Shown here in pieces: positions 53,199-61,056 of a stretch of 64,000 nt of DNA. Made by a program: the position numbers and the translations under genes. Position 1 is the stretch's first letter, and every line of letters begins with the position of its first letter. The notes below the pieces were generated by a model. The model was given only the letters and a program-made list of their open reading frames with translations. It ran no database searches and was not told the origin of the DNA. The DNA comes from Rufibacter hautae. GTDB lineage: Bacteria > Bacteroidota > Bacteroidia > Cytophagales > Hymenobacteraceae. The DNA lies in NCBI RefSeq assembly GCF_008271695.1, contig NZ_VKKY01000001.1:434001-498000 (forward strand), in the 5' to 3' direction.

Positions 53199-53501
53199 AT
53201 GGAAAATAACACCGTGCTCCATTACCAGCTTATAGAGAAGGAAAGCATCCCGCAATTACAGTTCGGCACTGAAGATGTTTTGTCGGACAAAGAATCTAAA
53301 GTAAGACGCCAAGTTGATTTAGAACGCGCCAGTCGCCTGGGCAATGGCTACCAGGGGAAAGTGGAAATCACCTTCCAGGTGGCCTCCGGCGAAGTTCTTC
53401 GGGTACAGACCACCATCTGGCAATCAGACAAAGAATATACCACCATCAAGTCTGGCGTCACTTTGCCCACCCACGCAATTTTAGGGGTGGAATTCTTCTA
53501 G
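53199..53501 (+). CDS. Small conserved hypothetical protein
   Basis: Taken from the ATG at 53199 (MENNTVLHYQLIEKESIPQL), 100 residues; an ATG at 53166 is possible but gives a less natural start. The protein is soluble, charged in the middle (DKESKVRRQVDLERASRLGNGY) and beta-rich at the end (GKVEITFQVASGEVLRVQTTIWQSDKEYTTIKSGVTLPTHAILGVEFF). I recognise no family. It is a single gene followed by an exceptionally strong terminator. Confidence 0.6.
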   Translation: MENNTVLHYQLIEKESIPQLQFGTEDVLSDKESKVRRQVDLERASRLGNGYQGKVEITFQVASGEVLRVQTTIWQSDKEYTTIKSGVTLPTHAILGVEFF

Positions 53502-53575
53502 TAATCGGCCTGAATACTTCAATTTCAGAAGGAAGCCACTCCTACACGACGGCTTTGCCCTGACAGCATCTTTAA

Positions 53576-53631
53576 AGCCTTGAAACGCGTCGGCCTTTGG
53601 TACAAACCAAAGGCCGACGCGTTTCAAGGCT
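53576..53631. terminator. Very strong bidirectional terminator, perfect 26 bp stem
   Basis: AGCCTTGAAACGCGTCGGCC... (53576-53601) pairs without mismatch with 53606-53631 around loop ACAA. AAA stands before it and CTTT after it. It lies between the convergent small hypothetical gene and nucleoside phosphorylase gene, 7 bp from the latter's stop. Confidence 0.9.
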
Positions 53632-53638
53632 CTTTCTG

Positions 53639-54502
53639 TTAAATGCGGTCCAACACCTTCACGATGAGGTCATCAATGACCTGGTCTGCGTTATGGGCGA
53701 ACTGGTGGGTGATGCGGTTGGCCACAATGGCGTTGAGGGAAAGGACCTCGTGGCCCAGCAACCGGCCCAGGCTGTAGATACCGGCGGTCTCCATCTCGAA
53801 GTTGGTGAACCGCACATCCTCAAACCTAAAGGCACTCAGCTTTTGGATGACTTCTTCAATTTTAGGCTGTAATCGCAGCAACCGGCCCTGTGGTCCATAG
53901 AAACCCGGACACGTGATGGTGTTCCCGTGGAGCATGTCTCCGCCAATCTGCTCGCGCAGGATGTCTGAGCCTTTGGCACAGTACGGGAGAAAGCCGATGC
54001 CTAAAGCCAGCTGCATGTTCACCGCTATTTCGGTTTCGTACCCTGTTTCCATGAGCGGATAGAACTGCATGAGCGTGTCCAGCCCCAGCGCGTATTCCGT
54101 GGCCAGGTGGCTGCCCAGCGGCACATCTTCCTGCAAGGCGCCGGAAGTACCTATGCGCACAATCTTGAGAGAAATCCGGTCCTCATTTTCCAACGGCTCT
54201 CGGCTCACGAAATCCACGTTCACCAAAGCGTCCAACTCGTTCAGCACGATGTCAATGTTATCCGTCCCGATGCCGGTGGACACCACCGAGATCCGTTTGC
54301 CTTTGTAATAGCCGGTGTGGGTCACAAACTCGCGCTTGGCCACTTCCACCTCAATGGAATCAAAATGGCGGCTCACGCGGACTACGCGGTCCTGGTCACC
54401 CACCGTGATAATGGTATCGGAGATCTGCTCAGGCAGCAGGTTCAGGTGATAGATGCTGCCATCGGCGTTCAGGATTAATTCAGATTCTGGGATACGGGCC
54501 AT
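53639..54502 (-). CDS. Nucleoside phosphorylase (uridine phosphorylase-like)
   Basis: The 287-residue cytoplasmic protein belongs to the PNP/UDP superfamily: DTIITVGDQDRVVRVSRHFD, SVVSTGIGTDNIDIVLNELDAL (phosphate/ribose site), IVRIGTSGALQEDVPLG and FTNFEMETAGIYSLGRLLGHEVLSLNAIVANR with the substrate-binding Glu-Met-Glu. It cleaves nucleosides with phosphate in salvage; uridine is the most likely substrate, by similarity only. A single gene. Confidence 0.9.
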   Translation of the reverse strand: MARIPESELILNADGSIYHLNLLPEQISDTIITVGDQDRVVRVSRHFDSIEVEVAKREFVTHTGYYKGKRISVVSTGIGTDNIDIVLNELDALVNVDFVSREPLENEDRISLKIVRIGTSGALQEDVPLGSHLATEYALGLDTLMQFYPLMETGYETEIAVNMQLALGIGFLPYCAKGSDILREQIGGDMLHGNTITCPGFYGPQGRLLRLQPKIEEVIQKLSAFRFEDVRFTNFEMETAGIYSLGRLLGHEVLSLNAIVANRITHQFAHNADQVIDDLIVKVLDRI

Positions 54503-54579
54503 GGTTTCATAGTTTTAGGTGGAACAAGGAGCTTATTCTAGAGGCGTGCTCTTTTAGGCTATCGCCGAAGGTAAATAAA

Positions 54580-54622
54580 AAAGGCGCCGCCTGGTTGCCT
54601 TGCAGCAACTGGCGGCGCCTTT
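54580..54622 (-). terminator. Intrinsic terminator of trhO
   Basis: AAAGGCGCCGCC pairs with GGCGGCGCCTTT around an imperfect TGGTTG...CAGCAACT extension. A T-run follows on the minus strand. It lies 20 bp after the trhO stop. Confidence 0.88.
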
Positions 54623-54642
54623 CCTTTTAAAATGCTTATCGC

Positions 54643-55611
54643 TTAAACGGCCTTTGGTGCCTCCGTCTTGCGGCGGTTCAAGCCTTTGTACGGGTTGTAG
54701 CCGTTCGTGTTCTTCTGGTAATAGCCGGTGCCGTCGTACGGGCGCTTGTCTGGGTGTTCCTGGCAGGTGGTGGAGCAGGCGCCCTCCATCTTGGTGCCGC
54801 AGCTCTCGCAGATAGGCACGTGCAGGTTACAGTGCGGATTGGCGCAGTTCACCATTCGGGCCGAGGGCGTCTCGCACACGTGGCAGCGGGAAATCACTAC
54901 GGGGTTCACGGTGTTCACATCCACGGCCACGCGGTTGTCAAACACGTAACATTTGCCCTCGAAATCCTCGCCGCCAGCTTCCATGCCGTACTTGATGATG
55001 CCGCCGTGCAGCTGGTACACGTTCTCGAAGCCTTTCTCCAGCAGGAACGCACTCGCTTTCTCGCACTTGATGCCGCCGGTGCAATACGTCAGGATTTTCT
55101 TGCCTTCGTACTTTTCCTTCAGCTCATCAATCTTCTCGGGAAACTCCCGGAAATTCTCAATATCCAGGGTGACGGCGTTCTTGAACTTGCCCATACTGTG
55201 CTCATAATCTGAGCGCACGTCCAGCACCACCACATCGTCCTGGTCTTTCATGTCTTTGAACTCCTGCGGCGAAAGATGCACCCCGGTACGTTCGGTTGGG
55301 TCGATGTTGCGAAGACCCGCATGCACGATCTCAGGCTTGTGGCGCACGTGCAGTTTGGTGAAAGCGTGTTCATCGGCGTAGTCCACCTTAAAGTCGATGC
55401 CAGCAAACCTCGGATCGGCTTTCACGGCGGCCATGTAGGCCTCGCAGTCTTCTACCAAGCCAGAAACGGTGCCGTTCAATCCCTCCGGCGCCACGATGAT
55501 GCGGCCTAACAAATTGAGGTTAAGACACAGCAGGTGGTGCTCCTCGCGGAACAACTCGGGGTTCTCAATCTTGGTGTAATGGTAATAGAGTAGGATACTG
55601 TACTTTTTCAT
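54643..55611 (-). CDS. trhO: tRNA uridine(34) hydroxylase, rhodanese-like
   Basis: Starting at 55611 (MKKYSILLYYHYTKIENPE) the protein has 322 residues. An N-terminal acylphosphatase-like domain (LLGRIIVAPEGLNGTVSGLVEDCEAYMAAV) precedes a rhodanese domain with the active cysteine in ILTYCTGGIKCEKASAFLLEKGF, and a Cys-rich C-terminal region (RCHVCETPSARMVNCANPHCNLHVPICESCG) that may bind metal. This is the YceA/TrhO family, which makes 5-hydroxyuridine at the wobble position of some tRNAs. The ATG at 55692 would put the leader repeat into the protein and was rejected. Confidence 0.92.
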   Translation of the reverse strand: MKKYSILLYYHYTKIENPELFREEHHLLCLNLNLLGRIIVAPEGLNGTVSGLVEDCEAYMAAVKADPRFAGIDFKVDYADEHAFTKLHVRHKPEIVHAGLRNIDPTERTGVHLSPQEFKDMKDQDDVVVLDVRSDYEHSMGKFKNAVTLDIENFREFPEKIDELKEKYEGKKILTYCTGGIKCEKASAFLLEKGFENVYQLHGGIIKYGMEAGGEDFEGKCYVFDNRVAVDVNTVNPVVISRCHVCETPSARMVNCANPHCNLHVPICESCGTKMEGACSTTCQEHPDKRPYDGTGYYQKNTNGYNPYKGLNRRKTEAPKAV

Positions 55612-55632
55612 ACGGCTTAGTTTCAGACTAAG

Positions 55633-55673
55633 TGTTGACAATGTGCTAATTGATGAATGTGCTGATGTGCTAA
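55633..55673. repeat. TAGCACAT-type leader repeat upstream of trhO
   Basis: On the minus strand TTAGCACATCAGCACATTCA is followed by TCAATTAGCACATTGTCAAC, 22 bp before the trhO start. It matches the leader repeat of valS. Confidence 0.6.
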
Positions 55674-55694
55674 TTTTTAGCAACACCAGCATTT

Positions 55695-55734
55695 GTCTTT
55701 TGGTGCGAATTTAAGAAAAACAGCCCGGAAACGG
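55695..55734. repeat. Intergenic palindrome family, copy P23
   Basis: GTCTTTTGGTGCGAATTTAA and GAAAAACAGCCCGGAAACGG; the right arm is better kept than the left. Confidence 0.5.
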
Positions 55735-55750
55735 AAAATGACAACTATCA

Positions 55751-55780
55751 GTCCTGAGTTCTGAGTCTAGCATCCTGAGT
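55751..55780. repeat. Short CCTGAGT direct repeat
   Basis: GTCCTGAGTTCTGAGTC followed by TAGCATCCTGAGT: three near-copies of (C)CTGAGT, 4 bp from the stop of the acyltransferase gene. No clear hairpin. Confidence 0.4.
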
Positions 55781-55783
55781 TTA

Positions 55784-56416
55784 TTAAACAGGCTTAGCCG
55801 GATTCCCGAAGACGGTTTGCTTCGCGGCAACATCGGCCACCACTACGGCACCGGCCCCTACCCGTGCGTTCTTGCCTATTTTCACCCCTGATACGATCAC
55901 CGCTCCGGTCCCAATGAAGGCACCCTCGGCGATGGTCACCCCGGCATTCACCATAGCGCCGGAGCCAAGCTGCACGTGGTCTTCCAGAACGGCGTTGGCA
56001 TCCACCACGGCGCGCGCACCAATGATGCAGTTGTCGCCCAGTTTGGCATTGGAGTTCACGATGGCCCCGGCCTGAATGAAGTTTCCGTAACCCAGCCAGG
56101 CATGCTCAGAAACGTAGCTGAATTTATGGATGGCGTTTACCGGTACCACTTTGTAGTCTTCCTTCAGCATTTTGGTCATGCTCTTACGGGCGGCAGAATC
56201 CTCGGCGGCCACAAACACATCGCACTTCTTGCCCAAAAGCTTGAGGATGTTCTCATCCTCGGTATTGCCCATGACAGTGATTTCGTTCACCTCCTTCTGC
56301 TGCAAGGCCACCTGGTCATCCAAGAAACAGTACACCACAACATCGTTGCTTTGGAAGGCGTCCAGCGCCAAAACACCCATCTCCTGGGCACCTAATATGA
56401 TAACGGGATTTTGCAT
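55784..56416 (-). CDS. NeuD/PglD-like sugar acetyltransferase
   Basis: The 210-residue protein has an N-terminal nucleotide-sugar-binding fold (NPVIILGAQEMGVLALDAFQSNDVVVYCFLDDQ) and a left-handed beta-helix of hexapeptide repeats (about 110-200: LGDNCIIGARAVVDANAVLEDHVQLGSGAMVNAGVTIAEGAFIGTGAVIVSGVKIGKN). This is the NeuD/PglD-type acyltransferase layout, used for acetylation of amino sugars in surface polysaccharides. No polysaccharide synthesis genes are adjacent, so the acceptor is unknown. Its leader contains palindrome P24. Confidence 0.82.
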   Translation of the reverse strand: MQNPVIILGAQEMGVLALDAFQSNDVVVYCFLDDQVALQQKEVNEITVMGNTEDENILKLLGKKCDVFVAAEDSAARKSMTKMLKEDYKVVPVNAIHKFSYVSEHAWLGYGNFIQAGAIVNSNAKLGDNCIIGARAVVDANAVLEDHVQLGSGAMVNAGVTIAEGAFIGTGAVIVSGVKIGKNARVGAGAVVVADVAAKQTVFGNPAKPV

Positions 56417-56510
56417 AAGCTTCTTTTCTTTATTGAGGTTGTTCTACGGGTACTTCCCGCATAAAACCGATGTCCTTCCTTCTAAGTCCTGAAAGGGAGG
56501 CTTGATAATT

Positions 56511-56550
56511 TCCGTTTTAATCCCGATTTAAGGAAAAAGGGTTCAAAACA
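56511..56550. repeat. Intergenic palindrome family, copy P24
   Basis: TCCGTTTTAATCCCGATTTA and GGAAAAAGGGTTCAAAACA. It lies between the candidate -7 box at 56561 and the acyltransferase start, so it would be in the 5' leader. Confidence 0.65.
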
Positions 56551-56560
56551 AACGCACCTG

Positions 56561-56568
56561 CAAAAATA
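56561..56568 (-). promoter_or_regulatory. Candidate -7 box of the acyltransferase gene
   Basis: TATTTTTG on the minus strand in the same context (CTATTTTTGCAGGT) as the valS box. The leader would be about 140 nt and include palindrome P24. Confidence 0.35.
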
Positions 56569-56588
56569 GGGAAAGAAAACGGAATAGG

Positions 56589-57884
56589 TTAACCCTTACG
56601 GTTTCGCAACTGATCCAACCAACCAGGCACAGGTCCCCAGGCAATGATCAACAGGTAAAAAAATGGAAGTAACGGCGCCCGGTACCGGTGCAAAGAACCC
56701 AAGTTAGGCGTGGGCAACGTTATCAATACCGCCGAGATGAAGAAGAACACCAGCAACACCGCCAGAAAAGACGGCAAAGCCGGTAAATGCCTCTGCCGAA
56801 GCAAATGGACAATGGTCAGCAAAATCAACAGACCCAACACTAGATTCTCCAACCCCACCAATTTATAGAACAACGGCGCCGGCTCCCAAAGAAAAGGCCT
56901 AGTGAGCATCTGGAAGACAGCGGAGGGTGCATGGGCCGCTACTGACCATAGGGTGGGCTGCAGATCTGGGAAGGACAAAAGCGGACTAGCGGAATCTGAG
57001 GCAGCTACAATGTTCCGGTAATTCCAGAGAATATGCTCAACAAAAAAATCTAGGTTGAACGTAGGATGTGCAAAGGATGCCACAAAGGCTAAAACACCAA
57101 GAATTCCACACCAAATAAGAAATCGTCGTGTTTTAGAGCGGAGGTTGGGGAACTGCCGTGTCACCAATTTAGTGACTAGCAGTGCCCCTAGGATCACCAG
57201 CAAAACAGCCGCAAGAAAAAATTTTATTCGCCACAGCAAGTAAATCACAGGCACATACAGAAGAAATTTTTTCACTGCCTCCATAGAATTGGTGGCATTA
57301 AATAGCTGAAGAAACAAACCAACCGTTAGGCAAAGACTCCCCATGAACAAGGAATCCTTCACAACCCCGCTAGTCCAGAACACCACCGAAGGGAACAAAA
57401 GAAATACTACGGCTGCCGAGGTACCATATGCCGGATAATACTTTTGAATTTGCTTTACTAGGAACCAGCATCCCCAGAAATTAAATAAGGATAAGTAGAG
57501 ACTGCTGCCCCAGTAAGAACTGCCAGTCAGGAAATAAAGCAGGCTTAACAGCTTTACAAAAAAGAAGGAGTTGGAGTACTGAGGCCACTTGGCAAACCCA
57601 ATGGGGATGTCTCCTATTTCATTGAACAAGAGCAACCGTAGATATTGGCTCCCGTTGAGCTCGGCCGCTTCTTTCACCTTAATAGCCTGCTTATGGTAAA
57701 CCCAGGTATCCCCTCCTCCCAAATACGCTAGATATAGATATCCCAACAGCAGGCCCGCTGCTAACTTCAAGCCTAAACCAACCCAAAAGAACGTTTTCAG
57801 ACTTTCAGAGTGCCGGGCATCGCGCCACAGCAGGTAAACAAGGAAAAGGAAAACCGGGAAGTGCAGCCAGTGCTGAAGGTTCAT
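56589..57884 (-). CDS. Multi-spanning membrane protein, glycosyltransferase-like
   Basis: Starting at 57884 (MNLQHWLHFPVFLFLVYLLW) the protein has 431 residues with about 10-12 membrane segments. A conserved-looking GGGDTWVYHKQA segment after the second segment and a FPSVVFWTSGVVKDSLFMG segment mid-protein resemble GT-C/ArnT-like or O-unit membrane proteins. No family is recognised with certainty. The start ATG overlaps the stop of the DUF2851 gene as ATGA, so the two are translationally coupled. The ATG at 57938 would add 18 residues inside the preceding gene. Confidence 0.75.
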   Translation of the reverse strand: MNLQHWLHFPVFLFLVYLLWRDARHSESLKTFFWVGLGLKLAAGLLLGYLYLAYLGGGDTWVYHKQAIKVKEAAELNGSQYLRLLLFNEIGDIPIGFAKWPQYSNSFFFVKLLSLLYFLTGSSYWGSSLYLSLFNFWGCWFLVKQIQKYYPAYGTSAAVVFLLFPSVVFWTSGVVKDSLFMGSLCLTVGLFLQLFNATNSMEAVKKFLLYVPVIYLLWRIKFFLAAVLLVILGALLVTKLVTRQFPNLRSKTRRFLIWCGILGVLAFVASFAHPTFNLDFFVEHILWNYRNIVAASDSASPLLSFPDLQPTLWSVAAHAPSAVFQMLTRPFLWEPAPLFYKLVGLENLVLGLLILLTIVHLLRQRHLPALPSFLAVLLVFFFISAVLITLPTPNLGSLHRYRAPLLPFFYLLIIAWGPVPGWLDQLRNRKG

Positions 57885-59182
57885 GCAGTAGGAAGGTTCT
57901 GTTTCATCAGGCGGTGCCCAATGACGCAATGTACGCATTTCCGGGGAGCGCAGTATGTTTGGTACAATCCTAACAAAGCCTGGGAGTCACTCGCGCAGGT
58001 GTGCGGGAAGCCTAAACCAGAGTACAGGCGGGTGACTTTGTTCTGCTCCTTCCCCAGGCTCTCCAGCAACTCTACCGCTTTCTCCTGGTAGGCCACGTTG
58101 TCCATCCGGCGACTGTAGGCCATCAGCAAAGGTGCTACCACATTGATGAGCAGCCCTTGGATGCTTTCTTCACCGATGGTGGCAAATGGCTGCGCAGATG
58201 GTCTTCCGGGAGCGTAATGCTGCTGCCAATAAAGGGGAGGAGCCTGCCGGAAAAAGCGGAAATAATCTTCTTTGTTCTCACAGGCCACCATGCCAGACCA
58301 AAGATGCGGTTGTGCTTGCAACACCGCCAAAAATTGCCCTAATCTTACCGCCGGAAAATTAGAAGGCCGCAGCCGCAGAAAATTCCAGGCGGCGGGTGGC
58401 AAAGGCTTCGGCAGGGTATGTTTTTGGCTGAGGTAGTGGTATTCTTTGGTCAAATCCAGTAGATAAGCTTCCGGCTCCTGCCCTCCCTTTGTCTTCAACA
58501 TACCTGCCTGACCTAGCAACAATGCCTCCAACTGCTTGGGAGAAGATCGGTAACGGTTAACTAAGTTCAATGGCAGTACCTGCGTGAGCCGCAAGAAGCC
58601 CTCTTGGTTAACCTTGAACCCGAAGCCAGCGGCCAAGGTCTGGTAAACGGTGGTTTCCCAATCCTGGCGGTTCTGCACCAAACGCTCCAAGACCAGTTTT
58701 GCCTTGGCCTCCAGCCGTGCCAGCAGCGTGCGGTCCATCATCGCGGATTTATAGAGGCGGTCTACTTCCATAGCTTGAGCTGCACAGGGAATTTCCTCTT
58801 TGCTCCAGGTCAGTTCCTGGTACTTCGCCTGCAGGGGCAAAGCTATCTTTCCCTGTAGTTCCAGGGTGGGCATGGGTGTCCCCTCCTCCCGCCACACCAT
58901 TTCCTCTTCTTCCCATACCACGTGCAGAATCACCTGGTTGTATTTGTCGTCATGTTGGTGCTGGTGCCGGCGCCAGTCTGAGGCTTTCACGTGGATTTCC
59001 ACGCTGCCCACCCACTCTGTGTCCCCAATTTTGAGGCGGGCGCCGGTGAAGTCGGGACCAGCGTCTGAGCGGTTGTAAAAACCGGGGTGCAAGACCAGCA
59101 ACTCCTCGCCCGCCGAGGTGCGCAGCTGTTCCTTCCGGAAGTATTGGTAGCGCCAGATGTAGTGCAGGAAATCTTCTTTCAT
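57881..59182 (-). CDS. DUF2851 family protein
   Basis: The 433-residue protein matches the Bacteroidota DUF2851 pattern: MKEDFLHYIWRYQYFRKEQLRTSAGEELLVLHPGFYNRSDAGPDFTGARLKIGDTEWVGSVEIHVKASDWRRHQHQHDDKYNQVILHVVWEEE. The N-terminal part looks like a nuclease-type fold, but the function is unknown. No signal peptide. Just 4 bp separate its start from a terminator-like hairpin, leaving no normal ribosome-binding space. Four bases of its 3' end overlap the next gene. Confidence 0.85.
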   Translation of the reverse strand: MKEDFLHYIWRYQYFRKEQLRTSAGEELLVLHPGFYNRSDAGPDFTGARLKIGDTEWVGSVEIHVKASDWRRHQHQHDDKYNQVILHVVWEEEEMVWREEGTPMPTLELQGKIALPLQAKYQELTWSKEEIPCAAQAMEVDRLYKSAMMDRTLLARLEAKAKLVLERLVQNRQDWETTVYQTLAAGFGFKVNQEGFLRLTQVLPLNLVNRYRSSPKQLEALLLGQAGMLKTKGGQEPEAYLLDLTKEYHYLSQKHTLPKPLPPAAWNFLRLRPSNFPAVRLGQFLAVLQAQPHLWSGMVACENKEDYFRFFRQAPPLYWQQHYAPGRPSAQPFATIGEESIQGLLINVVAPLLMAYSRRMDNVAYQEKAVELLESLGKEQNKVTRLYSGLGFPHTCASDSQALLGLYQTYCAPRKCVHCVIGHRLMKQNLPTA

Positions 59183-59186
59183 AGAA

Positions 59187-59251
59187 AACCGGAACAGCCT
59201 TTCAAACCTTCTGTGTACATACGCAGAAAGATTACAAAGGCTGTTCCGGTT
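59187..59251 (-). terminator. Terminator-like hairpin between pyrF and the DUF2851 gene
   Basis: AACCGGAACAGCCTTT (59187-59202) pairs perfectly with its complement at 59236-59251; on the minus strand TTTTCT follows and the next gene's ATG is 4 bp away. It would end pyrF transcripts or act as a leader hairpin of the DUF2851 gene. Confidence 0.65.
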
Positions 59252-59269
59252 GAAATTGGTACTCCGCTG

Positions 59270-59306
59270 ATTCTAAGCCGTTTTCCTAAAATCGGCTTTA
59301 AAACAA
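59270..59306. repeat. Intergenic palindrome family, copy P25
   Basis: ATTCTAAGCCGTTTTCCT and AAAATCGGCTTTAAAACAA, 29 bp after the pyrF stop. Confidence 0.65.
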
Positions 59307-59335
59307 ACCAGCGGCGCCGGATAGGTTATAACAGG

Positions 59336-60166
59336 TTAGCGGGGTAGGTACTCGTTCAGGTAGCGGTCCATTTCTTGCTGCACGGCCAAAGCGGCGGCGC
59401 GGGCTTTCTCCGCGAAATCCTCGCCCTGGGAAGCGTAGATGATCTGGCGGGCCGAGTTCACCAACAGGCCACACTGCTTGTTCATGCCGTAGCGGGAAAC
59501 CTCTCCCAAATCACCGCCCTGGGCGCCCACGCCGGGTACCAGCAGGAAGTGGTCTGGCGCAATCTCCCTTACCCGCTCAATGTAATCGTGGCGGGTGGCG
59601 CCTATGACGTACATCATGTTATCGGCGGTGGCCCAGGCCTGGCTGTTCTGGATGACTTTCTCAAACATGAAGTACGATTTGCCCTCAGACACCACGCTCA
59701 GCATCTGGAAATCGTCGTGGCCGGGATTGGAGGTGAGCGCCAGCAAAATCACCCATTTGTTGGGGAACTGCAGAAACGGGGTCACGGAGTCTACGCCCAT
59801 GTACGGAGCCACGGTGAGCGAGTCAAAGGTCAGTTGGTCAAAGAAGGCGCGAGCGTAAAGCTCTGAGGTATTGCCGATGTCGCCGCGCTTGGCATCGGCG
59901 ATGGTGAAAATATCCTTGGGAATTACCTCCAGCGTACGCGCCAGACTTACCCAGCCCTTGGGGCCGTGCGCCTCGTAAAACGCGATATTGGGTTTATAGG
60001 CCACGCACAGGTCTGACGTGGCTTCAATGATTTGGCGGTTGAACTCAAAGATGGGGTCTTCCAGTTGGAGCAGGTGCGGCGGTATCTTCTTGATGTCTGT
60101 GTCCAGCCCAATGCATAGGTAAGATCGTTTGCGCTGGATCTGGTCAAAAAGTTCTTGTCTGGTCAT
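59336..60166 (-). CDS. pyrF: Orotidine 5'-phosphate decarboxylase (type 2)
   Basis: The 276-residue protein makes UMP from OMP. It is the longer type-2 form: [19 protein letters not shown] near the start, the catalytic region [24 protein letters not shown] with the Asp-x-Lys-x-x-Asp pattern, and [21 protein letters not shown] as the phosphate-binding part. Another pyrimidine gene, pyrD, is 4 kb away at the window's right end. A TAGCTTTG box lies 22 bp upstream. Confidence 0.95.
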   Translation of the reverse strand: MTRQELFDQIQRKRSYLCIGLDTDIKKIPPHLLQLEDPIFEFNRQIIEATSDLCVAYKPNIAFYEAHGPKGWVSLARTLEVIPKDIFTIADAKRGDIGNTSELYARAFFDQLTFDSLTVAPYMGVDSVTPFLQFPNKWVILLALTSNPGHDDFQMLSVVSEGKSYFMFEKVIQNSQAWATADNMMYVIGATRHDYIERVREIAPDHFLLVPGVGAQGGDLGEVSRYGMNKQCGLLVNSARQIIYASQGEDFAEKARAAALAVQQEMDRYLNEYLPR

Positions 60167-60188
60167 GGGGCAATACAGTAGGTTACCA

Positions 60189-60196
60189 CAAAGCTA
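60189..60196 (-). promoter_or_regulatory. Candidate -7 box of pyrF
   Basis: TAGCTTTG fits TAnnTTTG, 22 bp before the start; the leader would be about 17 nt. No clear -33 element. Confidence 0.4.
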
Positions 60197-60264
60197 AAGT
60201 GTTTTCTTATTGTTTTGGGGAAAAGCGGCAAAAAATGGACGCCCTGTGGAGAGCACCATGGAAT

Positions 60265-60303
60265 GTGTTTAAAAGCCGATTTCTGCAAAATGGCCTAAAA
60301 ACG
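60265..60303. repeat. Intergenic palindrome family, copy P26
   Basis: GTGTTTAAAAGCCGATTTC and GCAAAATGGCCTAAAAACG, directly beside the lolA terminator. Confidence 0.7.
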
Positions 60304-60305
60304 AA

Positions 60306-60335
60306 GAAGGCTCCCGCTTTTCAGCAGGAGCCTTC
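60306..60335 (-). terminator. Intrinsic terminator of lolA
   Basis: GAAGGCTCCCGC pairs with GCAGGAGCCTTC (one mismatch) around loop TTTTCA; on the minus strand TTCGTTTTTAGG follows. It lies 30 bp after the lolA stop. Confidence 0.8.
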
Positions 60336-60365
60336 CCATTTAATCTTGTTCCTTGCTATAAGGTA

Positions 60366-61019
60366 CTATCTCAAGTCTACCACCTTCAGGCCTTTGTACT
60401 TGGTTCTGTTAAAGACGAAAGTATTGGCGTCTACCGGCGGGTTAGGCGTGAACTTGTTGATCTTGTAAGAGTAACGGTTTCCGTTTTTGCGGAACATCTT
60501 CCAGGACTTTAAGGAGTTGTCCTTCTTGCTGATGTGCAGCCGCACTTTAAACACCTGGTTACTGCGGTCCTCGGGGGTAAGGTCAATCACGTGCACGGCC
60601 TCGCCGCCTTCTTTTTCCTCGCCGGCATACACGTAACGGTAGCCTTTTTTGTAAAGCGAGTAGATCTGGTTCGGCGTCAGTTCCTGCTCATCGGGGTCAT
60701 TGTCAGAGATGGTCACCTCCCCTTCCTTCTTCATGATGGTCCAGATGGTGGCGCCGTTGTTGATGATTTCCTGCCCGGCCACGGCCAAACGGTATTTATT
60801 GCCAGAGACGGTGATATCACCGGAGATGGATTCTTTGGCCTTCGCCGAGGGGCTTTCTATGGTTTGGGTGAACCCCACCTTGAACGCGTTCATGGCCTGA
60901 TATTTCTTGCTCATGGCATCCAGGATCTTCTCCGCCTGCGGGTCTTTCTGCACGTTCTGCGCCTGGGCTACTTGAACCACCGTCAGAAGGGCGAGCAGAA
61001 ATGAAAAGTATCGTTTCAT
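60366..61019 (-). CDS. lolA: LolA-like outer-membrane lipoprotein carrier protein
   Basis: The 217-residue protein has a signal peptide ending near QVAQA and a LolA fold pattern: ILDAMSKKYQAMNAFKVGFTQTIESPSAKAKESISGDITVSGNKYRLAVAGQEIINNGATIWTIMKKEGEV. It would ferry lipoproteins across the periplasm to the outer membrane, important in a species with many surface lipoproteins. It follows ftsK by 37 bp, a pairing I recall as frequent in Bacteroidota. Confidence 0.9.
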   Translation of the reverse strand: MKRYFSFLLALLTVVQVAQAQNVQKDPQAEKILDAMSKKYQAMNAFKVGFTQTIESPSAKAKESISGDITVSGNKYRLAVAGQEIINNGATIWTIMKKEGEVTISDNDPDEQELTPNQIYSLYKKGYRYVYAGEEKEGGEAVHVIDLTPEDRSNQVFKVRLHISKKDNSLKSWKMFRKNGNRYSYKINKFTPNPPVDANTFVFNRTKYKGLKVVDLR

Positions 61020-61056
61020 GGTTTTTCTTTAAGTTAAGGTAACTGCAATTGTTTGC

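Noticed and set aside
53512-53540. Further palindrome-family copy after the small hypothetical gene
   Set aside because: Only ATCGGCCTGAATAC and a worn right arm are visible; too weak to count.
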